39,937 nucleotides of DNA from DAOTUB01 sp034437455 (lineage in GTDB: Bacteria > Chloroflexota > Anaerolineae > B4-G1). Positions 1-7,476 of the stretch are shown in pieces. How positions within the stretch are numbered: position 1 is the first letter of the stretch; every line of letters starts with the position of its first letter. The translations under genes and the position numbers were made by a program. Where the stretch lies: positions 1 through 39,937 of the forward strand of contig DAOTUB010000231.1 of the NCBI GenBank assembly GCA_034437455.1, written 5' to 3'. The notes under the pieces were generated by a model. The model was not told where the DNA came from, searched no databases, and worked only from the letters and a program-made list of their open reading frames with translations.

Positions 1-196
1 TGCGCTCAGGATGACAAATACGTCTAGTTTTTTGCTCACTGAACAGCGCCGCGGTGTTCTGGATTATTCGGAATGACGAGCGCCTGTAGCGGTTAGCGTC
101 GGATTGTCCCAATCCGCAACCGCCCTACATTTTCGTCCTTCTGGGTGAACCGAGTTCATGGTGACTCCTCTCTACCAATATACCAATTTATCCGGC

Positions 197-1303
197 CTAC
201 AAATTTACCATCTTCCGGTACACCGCCACGGTCTGCGCGGCGATCTGCGCCTGAGTAAAGTGAGTCAGCACCCGCTCTCGCCCGCGCCGCGCCAGCTCGC
301 TCCACAGGTCGGGATCGCGCATCAATTGTTCCAACCGCTCACGCAGCACATAATCGTTCCATTCGGGAAAGATCAGCCCGGCGTCGCCGATCACGTTGGG
401 GATCTCGCCACAATCGGAGCCGAGGACGACCACGCCGCAGGCCATCGCCTCGATCAGCACCCGCCCGAACTGCTCGATCCAGTTGGGCTGGGAGCGCGAG
501 GGGAGCACCAGCACGTCCATCTCCCGGAAAAAGGCCGGCATGCGCAGCGAGGGCAACTCTCCCTCAAAGAGCACCCGGTCGGCCAACCCCAGGCGGCGGG
601 CCTGCTCCTCCAGCCGCTTTCGCTCTGCCCCCCCCCCCACGATGTGCAGCCGCCAGACACCGGGTAGTTCGGCTACCGCGTCCAAGAGCAAGTCCACTCC
701 CTTTTCCACCACCAGTCGCCCCACGTACCCGATGACAAAGCCACGCGCGGTATCGCGCTCTTCCGGGCGTGGCGCAAAGATTTCGGGGTCCACGCCGAAC
801 TGCGGAACGACGGCCAGCGGGCCGGTATACCCCTTCTCACGCCAGACCGCCGCCGCCCCTTTACTGCCGGCGATGGCATAATCGGCGTGGCGCAGATTGT
901 ACCGCTCGATGAGCCGGAAAGGGAGCGGATAACGGCGGTTCAAATTCTGCCAGGTGAACCACAGGGCGCGAGCGCCCACACTTTTCGCCAGCCGAAGCGC
1001 GTGGAAGGTGGCCAAGTTGTACGGTTCCTCGTCGATGTGCACGACGTCAGGGGCAAAATCGCGCATCCGCCTGGCCAGTCGGGGATAAAAGTGAAAGTGA
1101 AAATTGCCGTTAAAGGCAAGGGGTTCGACGACCAACTCGTACCCGGTGGTGTGCGCTCGTTCCAAGTGGATCAGGCGGCTGCCGTCGTCCCACGAGGACG
1201 GCACGGCGACCATCAACTCGACATCGGGAAAGCAGGCGATTTCCTCCAGTTTGCGTTGATAGGCGCCCACCAGACAGGCTTTGGAGATCATCAAGACTCG
1301 CAT
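197..1303 (-). CDS. GT4-family glycosyltransferase (GT-B fold)
   Basis: Predicted retaining glycosyltransferase that moves a sugar from an NDP-sugar to an acceptor, probably at the cytoplasmic face of the membrane for a glycolipid or surface glycan. The 368 aa length fits the family. The N-terminal half (about 1-185) is the acceptor side, beginning MRVLMISKACLVGAY. The C-terminal half holds the donor site: GYVGRLVVEKGVDLLLDAV (192-210), HIVGGG (220-225), and the E-x7-E motif with E277 and E285 in EQFGRVLIEAMACG, followed by SDCGEIPNVIGDAG. The ATG at 1303 precedes a canonical N-terminal Rossmann strand. It is divergent from the lipid kinase and has its own promoter (minus-strand TTGGCT-17-TATAAT, 1368-1396). 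The substrate cannot be read from sequence. Confidence 0.9.
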   Translation of the reverse strand: MRVLMISKACLVGAYQRKLEEIACFPDVELMVAVPSSWDDGSRLIHLERAHTTGYELVVEPLAFNGNFHFHFYPRLARRMRDFAPDVVHIDEEPYNLATFHALRLAKSVGARALWFTWQNLNRRYPLPFRLIERYNLRHADYAIAGSKGAAAVWREKGYTGPLAVVPQFGVDPEIFAPRPEERDTARGFVIGYVGRLVVEKGVDLLLDAVAELPGVWRLHIVGGGAERKRLEEQARRLGLADRVLFEGELPSLRMPAFFREMDVLVLPSRSQPNWIEQFGRVLIEAMACGVVVLGSDCGEIPNVIGDAGLIFPEWNDYVLRERLEQLMRDPDLWSELARRGRERVLTHFTQAQIAAQTVAVYRKMVNL

Positions 1304-1367
1304 ACGTGCTCCGTGAACGACATGTAGTCAGCCTAGACCTGACCGGTCTGAGTGGTTAAGCTGGAGC

Positions 1368-1396
1368 ATTATATCACACGGGGCAGAGTAAGCCAA
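1368..1396 (-). promoter_or_regulatory. Promoter of the glycosyltransferase gene
   Basis: On the minus strand, TTGGCT (1391-1396) and TATAAT (1368-1373) are separated by 17 bp. The predicted start lies near 1361, giving a leader of about 58 nt before the ATG at 1303. It sits back to back with the plus-strand promoter at 1406-1435. Confidence 0.6.
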
Positions 1397-1405
1397 TTCC
1401 CCGAA

Positions 1406-1435
1406 TTGCCAAATGTGCCAGGCATGTGTTATAAT
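1406..1435 (+). promoter_or_regulatory. Promoter of the lipid kinase gene, predicted leaderless
   Basis: TTGCCA (1406-1411) and TATAAT (1430-1435) are separated by 18 bp. Only 8 nt lie between the -10 box and the ATG at 1444, so transcription would begin at or within 1-2 nt of the start codon. No Shine-Dalgarno sequence can fit. Confidence 0.6.
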
Positions 1436-1443
1436 CCTACGCT

Positions 1444-2382
1444 ATGAGAGCAAGTCTGATCCACAACCCCATCGCCGGTCCGTGGGATGCTCAACGCGCC
1501 CTGAAACGTATCTGCTCCTTCCTGGAAGAGCGCGGCTGGTCTGTCGAGCTGCAACTGACCGAGAAACCAGGCGACGCCACGAGGCTGGCTCGCGAGGCCG
1601 CCCGCGCCGGCTGCGACGTGGCGATCGTGGCCGGAGGAGACGGCACCGTCAGCGAAGTCGTCAACGGGCTGGTGGGCACTGAGACAGCAATGGCCGTGCT
1701 GCCGGTCGGGACAGGCAACGTGTGGGCCAAACAATTAAACATCCCCACACACACTCTGACCCATCCACTTCGTCTGCAAGAAACGGCAGATGGTTTGATC
1801 AGAGGAACGATCCGCGCGGTTGACGTTGGCCAGGTAAACGACCGCTATTTTCTCTGCTGGGCGGGCATCGGCCTGGACGCTAAGGTGACGACAGAGATGG
1901 AACCACGCCAGCGGCATATCAAACGCCTGGGAGCGCTGCCTTATGCTATCGCCGCCGTGCTGGTCGCGCGTGATTTCAAGGGCGTGCGGACGCGCGTTCT
2001 TCTCGATGGCAAGGTCGTGCGTGGCCGCACATTGCTGATCCTGGTTAGCAACATCCAGCAGTACTATGGCGGCCTGTTTGAAATTGCGCCGTTCGCCAAA
2101 ATGGACGATGGCCTGCTCGATGTCTTTGTCTTCAAAGGAATGGGGTTCCAGTACACAATGCGCCACTTGCTAAAAGTGCTCTCAAAGCGTTATCTACAAG
2201 ACCCTCAGATTGTGCACCGGCAGGCGAAACAGATCGAGGTGTTTACCGAATATGCGCTTCCCATACAGGCGGATGGGGACGTCGTCGGCGACACACCGGT
2301 GACATTAACTGTTGCGCCGCTCGCGTTGCGCATTCTCGCGCCTCCCAGCGCCCCGCCGGGCTTGTTCGCTACTACGATTTGA
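1444..2382 (+). CDS. Diacylglycerol kinase / YegS-like lipid kinase
   Basis: Predicted ATP-dependent lipid kinase (diacylglycerol kinase catalytic domain) phosphorylating diacylglycerol or a related lipid at the inner face of the membrane. The nucleotide-binding signature GGDGT is at residues 64-68 inside VAGGDGTVSEVVNGLVGT, followed by PVGTGN (87-92), which is typical of the NAD-kinase/DAGK fold. The C-terminal half contains the usual beta-rich domain (VSNIQQYYGGLFEIAP, DDGLLDVFVFKG, IQADGDVVGDTP). At 312 aa it is full length. The ATG at 1444 is 8 nt from a good -10 box, so the mRNA is probably leaderless. The antiporter gene follows after about 15 nt, so the two are likely cotranscribed. 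The exact lipid substrate is unknown. Confidence 0.9.
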   Translation: MRASLIHNPIAGPWDAQRALKRICSFLEERGWSVELQLTEKPGDATRLAREAARAGCDVAIVAGGDGTVSEVVNGLVGTETAMAVLPVGTGNVWAKQLNIPTHTLTHPLRLQETADGLIRGTIRAVDVGQVNDRYFLCWAGIGLDAKVTTEMEPRQRHIKRLGALPYAIAAVLVARDFKGVRTRVLLDGKVVRGRTLLILVSNIQQYYGGLFEIAPFAKMDDGLLDVFVFKGMGFQYTMRHLLKVLSKRYLQDPQIVHRQAKQIEVFTEYALPIQADGDVVGDTPVTLTVAPLALRILAPPSAPPGLFATTI

Positions 2383-2397
2383 TAAGGAGAGTTGACT

Positions 2398-3441
2398 TTG
2401 AAACTGCTCTATCTCTTGTTGGGACTCATACCCGTCGGGCTGGCGTCGCGGTATCTCGGTGGGCCGCCGCTCTTGACCTTTGGCGCTGCCGCGTTGGGCG
2501 TGGTGCCGCTGGCGAGCCTCATCGGCGATGCGACGGAGAACCTGGCCACCCGCACCGGCCCTCGTCTGGGAGGGTTCCTCAACGCCACGCTGGGCAACGC
2601 CGCCGAACTGATAATCACGATCTTTGCCATCCGGGCCGGTCTGCTCGGTCTGGTCAAGGCTTCGATCACCGGCTCGATCATCGGCAACCTGTTGCTGGTC
2701 ATGGGGTTGAGCATTCTGGCTGGTGGGATAAAGAACGGTCAACAGCGCTTTGACCGCTCGACCGCCGGATTGGGTTCGACGATGTTGATCCTGGCCATCA
2801 TCGCGCTGGCCGTGCCCTCGCTCTTTGGCCACGCCATCGAGCTGGTCAATCACGACGCCGTAGAATACCTCAGCCTGGGCGTGGCGGTAGCGATGTTGGT
2901 CATCTACGGGCTGCAACTTCTCTACTCTTTCACCTCCGCGACGCCTTTGAGCCATTCACCTGCCCACACCGACGCCGAATGTTGGCCCGTGAGTAAGGCG
3001 CTGATCGTGCTGGCTGTGTCCACGATCTTTATCGCCTGGTTGAGCGAGGTGCTGGTCGGCGCCGTAGAGCACGTCGTCGCAGATCTAGGATGGACCGAGT
3101 TCTTCCTCGGTATCGTCATCGTCCCCCTGGTGGGCAACGTCGCCGAGCATCTGGTAGCGGTACAGGTGGCGATCAAGAACCGGATGAACCTGAGCCTGGA
3201 GATCGCCATCGGCTCCAGCCTCCAGATCGCCCTGTTCGTCGCTCCGCTGCTGGTGTTTATCAGCCTGCTGATGGGCAATCCACTGACGCTCGTCTTTGAC
3301 CAGTTCGAGCTGATCGCCCTGACTGCAGCGGCGTTGATCACGGCGCTCGTGGCGCTGGACGGCGAATCAAATTGGATGGAAGGCGCGCAATTGCTGGTGG
3401 TATACATCATTCTGGCCATGGCCTTTTTCTTCCTGCCGTAA
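2398..3441 (+). CDS. Calcium/proton antiporter (CaxA/ChaA type)
   Basis: Membrane cation antiporter of the CaCA superfamily, expected to export Ca2+ (or another cation) in exchange for protons. Of about 348 residues, nearly all form roughly ten or eleven membrane helices. The two alpha-repeat signatures are visible: GNAAELIITIFAIRAGL with the acidic residue in the first half, and GNVAEHLVAVQVAIKNR followed by IAIGSSLQIALFVAP in the second. I chose the TTG at 2398 (MKLLYLLLGLIPVG) because AAGGAGA at 2384-2390 is spaced correctly for it; an in-frame TTG at 2392 would be too close. It follows the lipid kinase by 15 nt. The transported ion is assigned by family only. Confidence 0.88.
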   Translation: MKLLYLLLGLIPVGLASRYLGGPPLLTFGAAALGVVPLASLIGDATENLATRTGPRLGGFLNATLGNAAELIITIFAIRAGLLGLVKASITGSIIGNLLLVMGLSILAGGIKNGQQRFDRSTAGLGSTMLILAIIALAVPSLFGHAIELVNHDAVEYLSLGVAVAMLVIYGLQLLYSFTSATPLSHSPAHTDAECWPVSKALIVLAVSTIFIAWLSEVLVGAVEHVVADLGWTEFFLGIVIVPLVGNVAEHLVAVQVAIKNRMNLSLEIAIGSSLQIALFVAPLLVFISLLMGNPLTLVFDQFELIALTAAALITALVALDGESNWMEGAQLLVVYIILAMAFFFLP

Positions 3442-3467
3442 CCTCGGCCATAGTCTCGGCCGTAGCC

Positions 3468-3496
3468 TTGCCGGAAAACCAGCAACATGCTATAAT
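3468..3496 (+). promoter_or_regulatory. Promoter of secG
   Basis: TTGCCG (3468-3473) and TATAAT (3491-3496) with a 17-bp spacer. This gives a leader of about 40 nt that carries an AAGGAAGG ribosome-binding site just before the ATG at 3544. Confidence 0.6.
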
Positions 3497-3543
3497 CCAG
3501 CGTCTCGGAGCAATGGATTGTATCCAAAGGAAGGAATATCAGT

Positions 3544-3771
3544 ATGCAAGTCTATCTCAACATTGTGCAAATCATCATCAGCATCGCCTTGATCGCCGTG
3601 ATCCTCCTGCAAGCCAGGCGCGGCGGTATGGGGGGAGGCGTGTTCGGCGGCACGTCGAGCGCCATCCACCAGACGCGACGGGGAATAGAACGCACCCTTT
3701 TCAACATCACTATTGGCTTATCCATAGCCTTTTTCGTCATCACCTTCATCAACGTCATCGTCACCGGTTGA
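3544..3771 (+). CDS. secG: Protein-export membrane protein SecG
   Basis: Small subunit of the SecYEG translocon that assists SecA-driven preprotein export. At 75 aa it has the SecG layout: a first membrane helix (LNIVQIIISIALIAVILLQ), the conserved cytoplasmic loop ARRGGMGGGVFGGTSSAIHQTRRGIER rich in glycine, and a second helix (ITIGLSIAFFVITFINVIV). The Q-A-R-G-GMGG segment is the family hallmark. The start is supported by AAGGAAGG about 8 nt upstream and a promoter at 3468-3496. It lies directly upstream of the peptide-binding protein gene. Confidence 0.92.
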   Translation: MQVYLNIVQIIISIALIAVILLQARRGGMGGGVFGGTSSAIHQTRRGIERTLFNITIGLSIAFFVITFINVIVTG

Positions 3772-3797
3772 TTTTGCATTACATCCAGGCAAAGGAT

Positions 3798-3831
3798 TGC
3801 GCCTCGGGGACCGCAACGCTACCGAGGCGCA
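3798..3831 (+). other. Intercistronic hairpin between secG and the binding-protein gene
   Basis: TGCGCCTCGG (3798-3807) is perfectly complementary to CCGAGGCGCA (3822-3831), forming a 10-bp stem. No T-run follows, so it may be an mRNA-stability or processing element rather than a terminator. Confidence 0.4.
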
Positions 3832-3874
3832 GTAGCTTGTCGAAGAAACAGACTTGCGGGGAGATCTATAGCGC

Positions 3875-5563
3875 GTGACCCGTTACATCCGCTGGCAGAT
3901 TCTCCTCATCCTTCTAGGCGTGGTACTGGTGGGCATCCTGCTGACCTATCTGGCCATCAACTATACCACCGTAGATCGTCCAGGCCATGGAGGAACCTAC
4001 GTCGAGGGGATTGCCGGCTTCCCACGCCACCTAAACCCGCTGTTGAGCGGTTATAATGACGTGGACCGCGATCTCTGTTCGCTGGTCTTTGGCGGCTTGA
4101 CGCGCCTGAACGAGCGCGGAGAAGTGGAGGCGGATCTGGCCCGTGGATGGGAGGTCACGCCAGATGGCCTGAGTTACACGTTCTACCTCCGCTCGAACGC
4201 CTATTGGCACAACGGCGCTCCCCTCACCGCCGACGACGTGATCTTTACCATCAGCCTGCTGCAAGACCCTGACTTTCCCGGGCCTCCCGACCTGGGCGCC
4301 AACGTCTGGCGAATGGTCGAGGTCGAAAAAGTGGATCGCCGCACCGTACGCTTTACACTGCCCGAGCCGTACGCTCCATTTCTCGATTACACCACCGTCG
4401 GTATTCTTCCGGCCCACATCCTGGGAGAAACCCGCTCCTCCGACCTCCAGGACGTCGCATTTAACCTCAACCCGGTTGGGAGCGGTCCTTTTCAGGTGGA
4501 AGAGATCGAGATCGAATCCGGGACGATCACCACGCTAGTGCTGAAACAGTTTTCCCGCTACTATGGCACGCGGCCCTATCTGGACCGCGTCCAATTCCGC
4601 TTTTACCCCAATCGCCAGATGGTGCTCAACGCTTACGAAGCCGAAGAAGTAGAGGGAATCGACCAGATAGTGATTGAGGATCTACCGCGCGCGCGCGCTT
4701 ACCCCACTCTCAATCTCTTTTCCGCGCAGATCGCCGAGTACAGCCTCGTATTTCTCAATTTGAATCGTTCCGATCTGCCATTCCTCCAGGAACCAGAGGT
4801 GCGACAGGCGCTATTGTACGCGCTCGATCGCCAGAGAATCATCAACGAGACGTTGATGGGCCAGGCCGTGATCGCCCACAGCCCCCTGATCCCCGGCACC
4901 TGGGCGTACAACAACGATACCCCTCGCTACGAACACAATCCAGACAAAGCAAACGAACTCTTGGATCGAACCGACTGGCTGATGCAAGCAGAAGGCAATG
5001 GCGTGCGCCGTCAGGCCGGGCGACAGATGGCGCTCACACTGCTCACCTCGAACAAGCCGGAGCGAATACACGTGGCACAGATGATGGCCGAACAGTGGAC
5101 AGCCATCGGGATCACCACCACGGTCGAGATCGCTTCACCGCTTGAGGTGCGCGACGCGCTGGAGAGCCGCGACTTTGAAGCGGTTCTCGTTCACCTGCCC
5201 CTGCCTGGCGATCCTGACCCCTATCCTTTCTGGCACGAAACGCAGGTGGAGAGCGGACAGAACTATGCTGGGCTTGAGCATCGCCGCATCAGCGAAGTCA
5301 TCGAACAGGCGCGCGTCATCGTCAACCCGGGAAGCCGTGAACGTCGCCAGGAGTTGTATTACGAATTCCAGGAACTCTTTGCCCAAGAAGTACCGGCGCT
5401 GTTGCTCTACGTGCCGATCTATACATATGGCGTGGACGAGCGCATTCACGACGTACAGATCGGCCCCTTGATGTACCCCTTCGACCGCTTCCGCACCATC
5501 CACGAGTGGTGGATGGTCTATCGCCGCGTCTTTGTAAGCGAGACGGAACTCGGTCGCCCTTGA
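3875..5563 (+). CDS. Membrane-anchored oligopeptide ABC substrate-binding protein (SBP family 5)
   Basis: Extracytoplasmic solute receptor of the OppA/DppA class, expected to deliver peptides or a similar ligand to an ABC importer. An N-terminal membrane segment (ILLILLGVVLVGILLTYLAI, about residues 10-29) has no lipobox cysteine, so it is probably a signal anchor. The mature domain shows the family hallmarks: HLNPLLSGYNDVDRDLCSLVFGGL, LARGWEVTPDGLSYTFYLR, WHNGAPLTADDVIFTI, NPVGSGPFQVEEI, and a C-terminal VPIYTYGVDERIHDVQIGP. At 562 aa it is full length. The start is GTG with GGGGAG about 12 nt upstream. No permease or ATPase subunit follows, so it is an orphan receptor here. Confidence 0.88.
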   Translation: MTRYIRWQILLILLGVVLVGILLTYLAINYTTVDRPGHGGTYVEGIAGFPRHLNPLLSGYNDVDRDLCSLVFGGLTRLNERGEVEADLARGWEVTPDGLSYTFYLRSNAYWHNGAPLTADDVIFTISLLQDPDFPGPPDLGANVWRMVEVEKVDRRTVRFTLPEPYAPFLDYTTVGILPAHILGETRSSDLQDVAFNLNPVGSGPFQVEEIEIESGTITTLVLKQFSRYYGTRPYLDRVQFRFYPNRQMVLNAYEAEEVEGIDQIVIEDLPRARAYPTLNLFSAQIAEYSLVFLNLNRSDLPFLQEPEVRQALLYALDRQRIINETLMGQAVIAHSPLIPGTWAYNNDTPRYEHNPDKANELLDRTDWLMQAEGNGVRRQAGRQMALTLLTSNKPERIHVAQMMAEQWTAIGITTTVEIASPLEVRDALESRDFEAVLVHLPLPGDPDPYPFWHETQVESGQNYAGLEHRRISEVIEQARVIVNPGSRERRQELYYEFQELFAQEVPALLLYVPIYTYGVDERIHDVQIGPLMYPFDRFRTIHEWWMVYRRVFVSETELGRP

Positions 5564-5587
5564 CAACCGTCCCATTTGATGTACAAT
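5560..5587 (+). promoter_or_regulatory. Promoter of tRNA-Leu
   Basis: TTGACA (5560-5565) and TACAAT (5582-5587) with a 16-bp spacer. The -35 box overlaps the stop codon of the binding-protein gene. The predicted start is about 20 nt before the tRNA. Confidence 0.6.
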
Positions 5588-5616
5588 AATGCCTGTCCCA
5601 CAAGGGACACGTGCGA

Positions 5617-5701
5617 GCCGAAGTGGCGGAACAGGCAGACGCGCTGCGTTCAGGGCGCAGTGGGCTTTATGCCCATGTGGGTTCAACTCCCACCTTCGGC
5701 A
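5617..5701 (+). tRNA. tRNA-Leu (anticodon CAG)
   Basis: An 85-nt class II tRNA. The acceptor stem GCCGAAG (5617-5623) pairs with CTTCGGC (5694-5700), with discriminator A at 5701 and no encoded CCA. The anticodon stem is CTGCG/CGCAG around loop TTCAGGG, with CAG at 5651-5653. A long variable arm (GGGC...GCCC) and the T-arm GTGGG-TTCAACT-CCCAC are present. A strong terminator follows at once. Confidence 0.93.
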
Positions 5702-5708
5702 TCTTTTC

Positions 5709-5739
5709 CCCGAGGCAAACCCCTTGCCTTGGGTTTTTT
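5709..5739 (+). terminator. Rho-independent terminator after tRNA-Leu
   Basis: CCCGAGGCAA (5709-5718) pairs with TTGCCTTGGG (5724-5733) through one G-U pair over a 5-nt loop, followed by six T residues (5734-5739). Confidence 0.85.
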
Positions 5740-5758
5740 GTTTCCCCGGTAGCAAGGC

Positions 5759-5787
5759 TTGACGCCAGAAAGAAATCAGAGTATCAT
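5759..5787 (+). promoter_or_regulatory. Promoter-like sequence upstream of the CPT remnant
   Basis: TTGACG (5759-5764) and TATCAT (5782-5787) with a 17-bp spacer, about 60 nt before the GTG of the decayed gene. It could also serve the DivIC-like gene downstream. Confidence 0.4.
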
Positions 5788-5843
5788 AGCCATGACAGAC
5801 GCAATAGCGCCATCGAATAGAAGGTCTGCAAAGGGATTCGCCG

Positions 5844-5992
5844 GTGACGAAGGGGAACATCATCTTTCTAAACGGAACCTCAAGTTCTGGAAAGACGGTC
5901 ATTGCGAAAGCGTTGCAGCAGATTCTGGACGAACCGTAAAGGACACTCATTCTGCGGATGCATTTGGTCAACTCAGGCAGCAATTGACGTAG
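5844..5992 (+). pseudogene. Remnant of a chloramphenicol phosphotransferase-like P-loop kinase
   Basis: From a GTG at 5844 the frame reads MTKGNIIFLNGTSSSGKT and on to VIAKALQQILDEP before a TAA at 5937. This is the N-terminus of CPT-like kinases, with the P-loop NGTSSSGKT. After the stop, another frame continues with a CPT-like segment (DTHSADAFGQLRQQL) to the TAG at 5990-5992. The gene therefore seems frameshifted and then lost; a normal member is about 180-200 aa. A promoter-like TTGACG-17-TATCAT stands at 5759-5787. The remaining sequence to 6097 shows no recognisable gene. The family call rests on the N-terminal motif only. Confidence 0.55.
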
Positions 5993-6097
5993 TGAACCAG
6001 CTTGACGTGCTGAACTTTCATACCGGACGGGCGGGTCGAAACCTGAACTCGAAAGCGATAGGCAGTGTGATGTTCAATGACATCGAGGAGGTGGGGC

Positions 6098-6496
6098 ATG
6101 GCATTCCTCAAGCCTAACCGCGGGCGACTCGCCATCGGCATCGTCGTCGTCATCGCGCTCCTCGTGGTGGGCGGCCTTGTGCTGGGGTTCGGCCAACAAG
6201 TGATGCTCGCGCGCGAGATGCGGATGGAAGAGGACCGGCTGGAGCTGGCAGTGGCGACGGAGCAAACTCGTCACGATGAACTAACTGCACTGTCGGAATA
6301 CGTTGGATCGGACGAGTATGTGGAAGAGTGGGCCCGAGAAGAGGCCAAGATGGCCAAACCGGGCGAGGTGGTCGTGATTCCAATGGCAACCGACGAGGGG
6401 CCAACCCCTGAGGCCCGGCCCGAGAATACCCCCACACCCGAACCGCGCCCTTTTTGGATCGAGTGGTGGGAACTACTTTTCGGCGTAGCCGAGTGA
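6098..6496 (+). CDS. Septum formation initiator (DivIC/FtsB)-like membrane protein
   Basis: Short bitopic protein of 132 aa, likely a division-complex or cell-wall-associated factor. A basic N-terminus (KPNRGR) precedes one membrane helix (LAIGIVVVIALLVVGGLVLGF, about 10-30). A coiled coil follows (AREMRMEEDRLELAVATEQTRHDELTAL), then the DivIC-type motif SDEYVEEWAREEAKMAKPGEVVVIPM. The tail is rich in Pro, Thr and Glu and ends FWIEWWELLFGVAE. The ATG at 6098 is preceded by GAGGAGG; an earlier in-frame ATG at 6077 lacks a site. The overall plan fits the family, but the identity as FtsB, DivIC or FtsL is not resolved. Confidence 0.75.
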   Translation: MAFLKPNRGRLAIGIVVVIALLVVGGLVLGFGQQVMLAREMRMEEDRLELAVATEQTRHDELTALSEYVGSDEYVEEWAREEAKMAKPGEVVVIPMATDEGPTPEARPENTPTPEPRPFWIEWWELLFGVAE

Positions 6497-6600
6497 CCTT
6501 TTAGGAAACGTTGCCGCGCTCGACCTGTCCTTTGGCCCGTGGAAAATGGTTCACTTCCAAACTTTGAACGCAACGCACGTGTTGAGAAAAGAGGTCAGAT

Positions 6601-6720
6601 ATGCCGCAGACAAAACAAGGACGTGCGCACAAAGTCATGGCGAGTTTGGGCACAGAGGCCTGCTTTATGCTGCCTACCTCACTCTGGTCGCGTGTTCACC
6701 CGGCAACAGTTCACGTGTAA
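6601..6720 (+). CDS. Possible small protein (39 aa), unrecognised
   Basis: An ATG at 6601 with AAAAGAGG 6 nt upstream opens a 39-codon frame to TAA at 6718-6720. It contains two cysteine/histidine-bearing stretches (LGTEACFMLP, RVHPATVHV) and has no recognised domain. A perfect 11-bp terminator begins 20 nt later, so something is transcribed here. The rest of the 6497-6850 interval shows no other gene. It could instead be a small RNA. Confidence 0.3.
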   Translation: MPQTKQGRAHKVMASLGTEACFMLPTSLWSRVHPATVHV

Positions 6721-6740
6721 CTTTTTGATACGTTTGCTCC

Positions 6741-6785
6741 GGGGCGTGAAGGCCAGATGGTCAACTTCACGCCCCTTTTATTTTG
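6741..6785 (+). terminator. Rho-independent terminator
   Basis: GGGGCGTGAAG (6741-6751) pairs perfectly with CTTCACGCCCC (6765-6775) around a 13-nt loop and is followed by TTTTATTTT. It ends a transcript upstream of the exonuclease gene. Confidence 0.85.
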
Positions 6786-6850
6786 TGCAACGGTTTACCT
6801 CTCCCGACGAGGCAGGAAGCAAATCGTCACTGAGGCGCAGGAGATGTGCT

Positions 6851-7402
6851 ATGGGCAAGAGGCTGGACCACATCCTGGTCATAGATGTCGAATCCACCTG
6901 CTGGGAGGGCAAACCACCGCCGGGGCAAGATAGCGAGATCATCGAGATTGGCCTGTGCGTGTTCGACGTCGCCTCCTTGCAGCGGTTGGAAAATCACAGC
7001 ATCCTTGTCCGACCGGAGCGTTCGACGGTCAGCGCCTACTGCACGGCGCTGACTACGCTGACCCAGGCTGATGTGGAGGATGGACTTGCCCTGCGCGAGG
7101 CCTGCCGCGTGCTGCGGCGGGAGTATCACGCCGGGCAGCGAATCTGGGCCAGCTATGGCGACTATGACCGACGCCAGTTCAAGCGAAACTGCCGGGCACA
7201 GAGCATTGCCTATCCCTTCGGCCCCGGTCACATCAACGTCAAGAGCCTGTTCGCTGTGATGCACGGTCTTTCCAAAGAGGTGGGGCTGGATAAGGCGCTG
7301 GAGATACTGGGCTTGCCCCTGGAAGGCACACATCATCGCGGCGGCGACGATGCCTGGAACATTGCCCGAATCCTGGGTGAACTGCTGCTCAAGGGGAGAT
7401 GA
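6851..7402 (+). CDS. DEDDh-type 3'-5' exonuclease (ERI-1/KapD-like)
   Basis: Predicted metal-dependent 3'-5' exonuclease acting on RNA or DNA ends. The four motifs are present: Exo I with D12 and E14 (VIDVESTCW), a middle region with TTLTQADVEDG, Exo II in WASYGDYDRRQFKRNC, and Exo III HRGGDDAWNIARIL with the general-base His and final Asp. The 183 aa is the full domain. I set the start at the ATG at 6851, which has GGAG upstream and begins just before the first motif; a longer frame upstream crosses a terminator. It heads a run with the ThiF-like and dinB genes. The natural substrate is unknown. Confidence 0.88.
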   Translation: MGKRLDHILVIDVESTCWEGKPPPGQDSEIIEIGLCVFDVASLQRLENHSILVRPERSTVSAYCTALTTLTQADVEDGLALREACRVLRREYHAGQRIWASYGDYDRRQFKRNCRAQSIAYPFGPGHINVKSLFAVMHGLSKEVGLDKALEILGLPLEGTHHRGGDDAWNIARILGELLLKGR

Positions 7403-7476
7403 CGTTTCTCGTCACCTTCACCCGGCAGACGGCGGTTCCCCCGCCGAGTCGCCATAATCGCAGAGAGGTAGGAGAC

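Noticed and set aside
100..116. Terminator of the glycosyltransferase gene
   Set aside because: CGGATTG/CAATCCG forms a 7-bp hairpin, but no T-run follows on either strand, so I did not call it.
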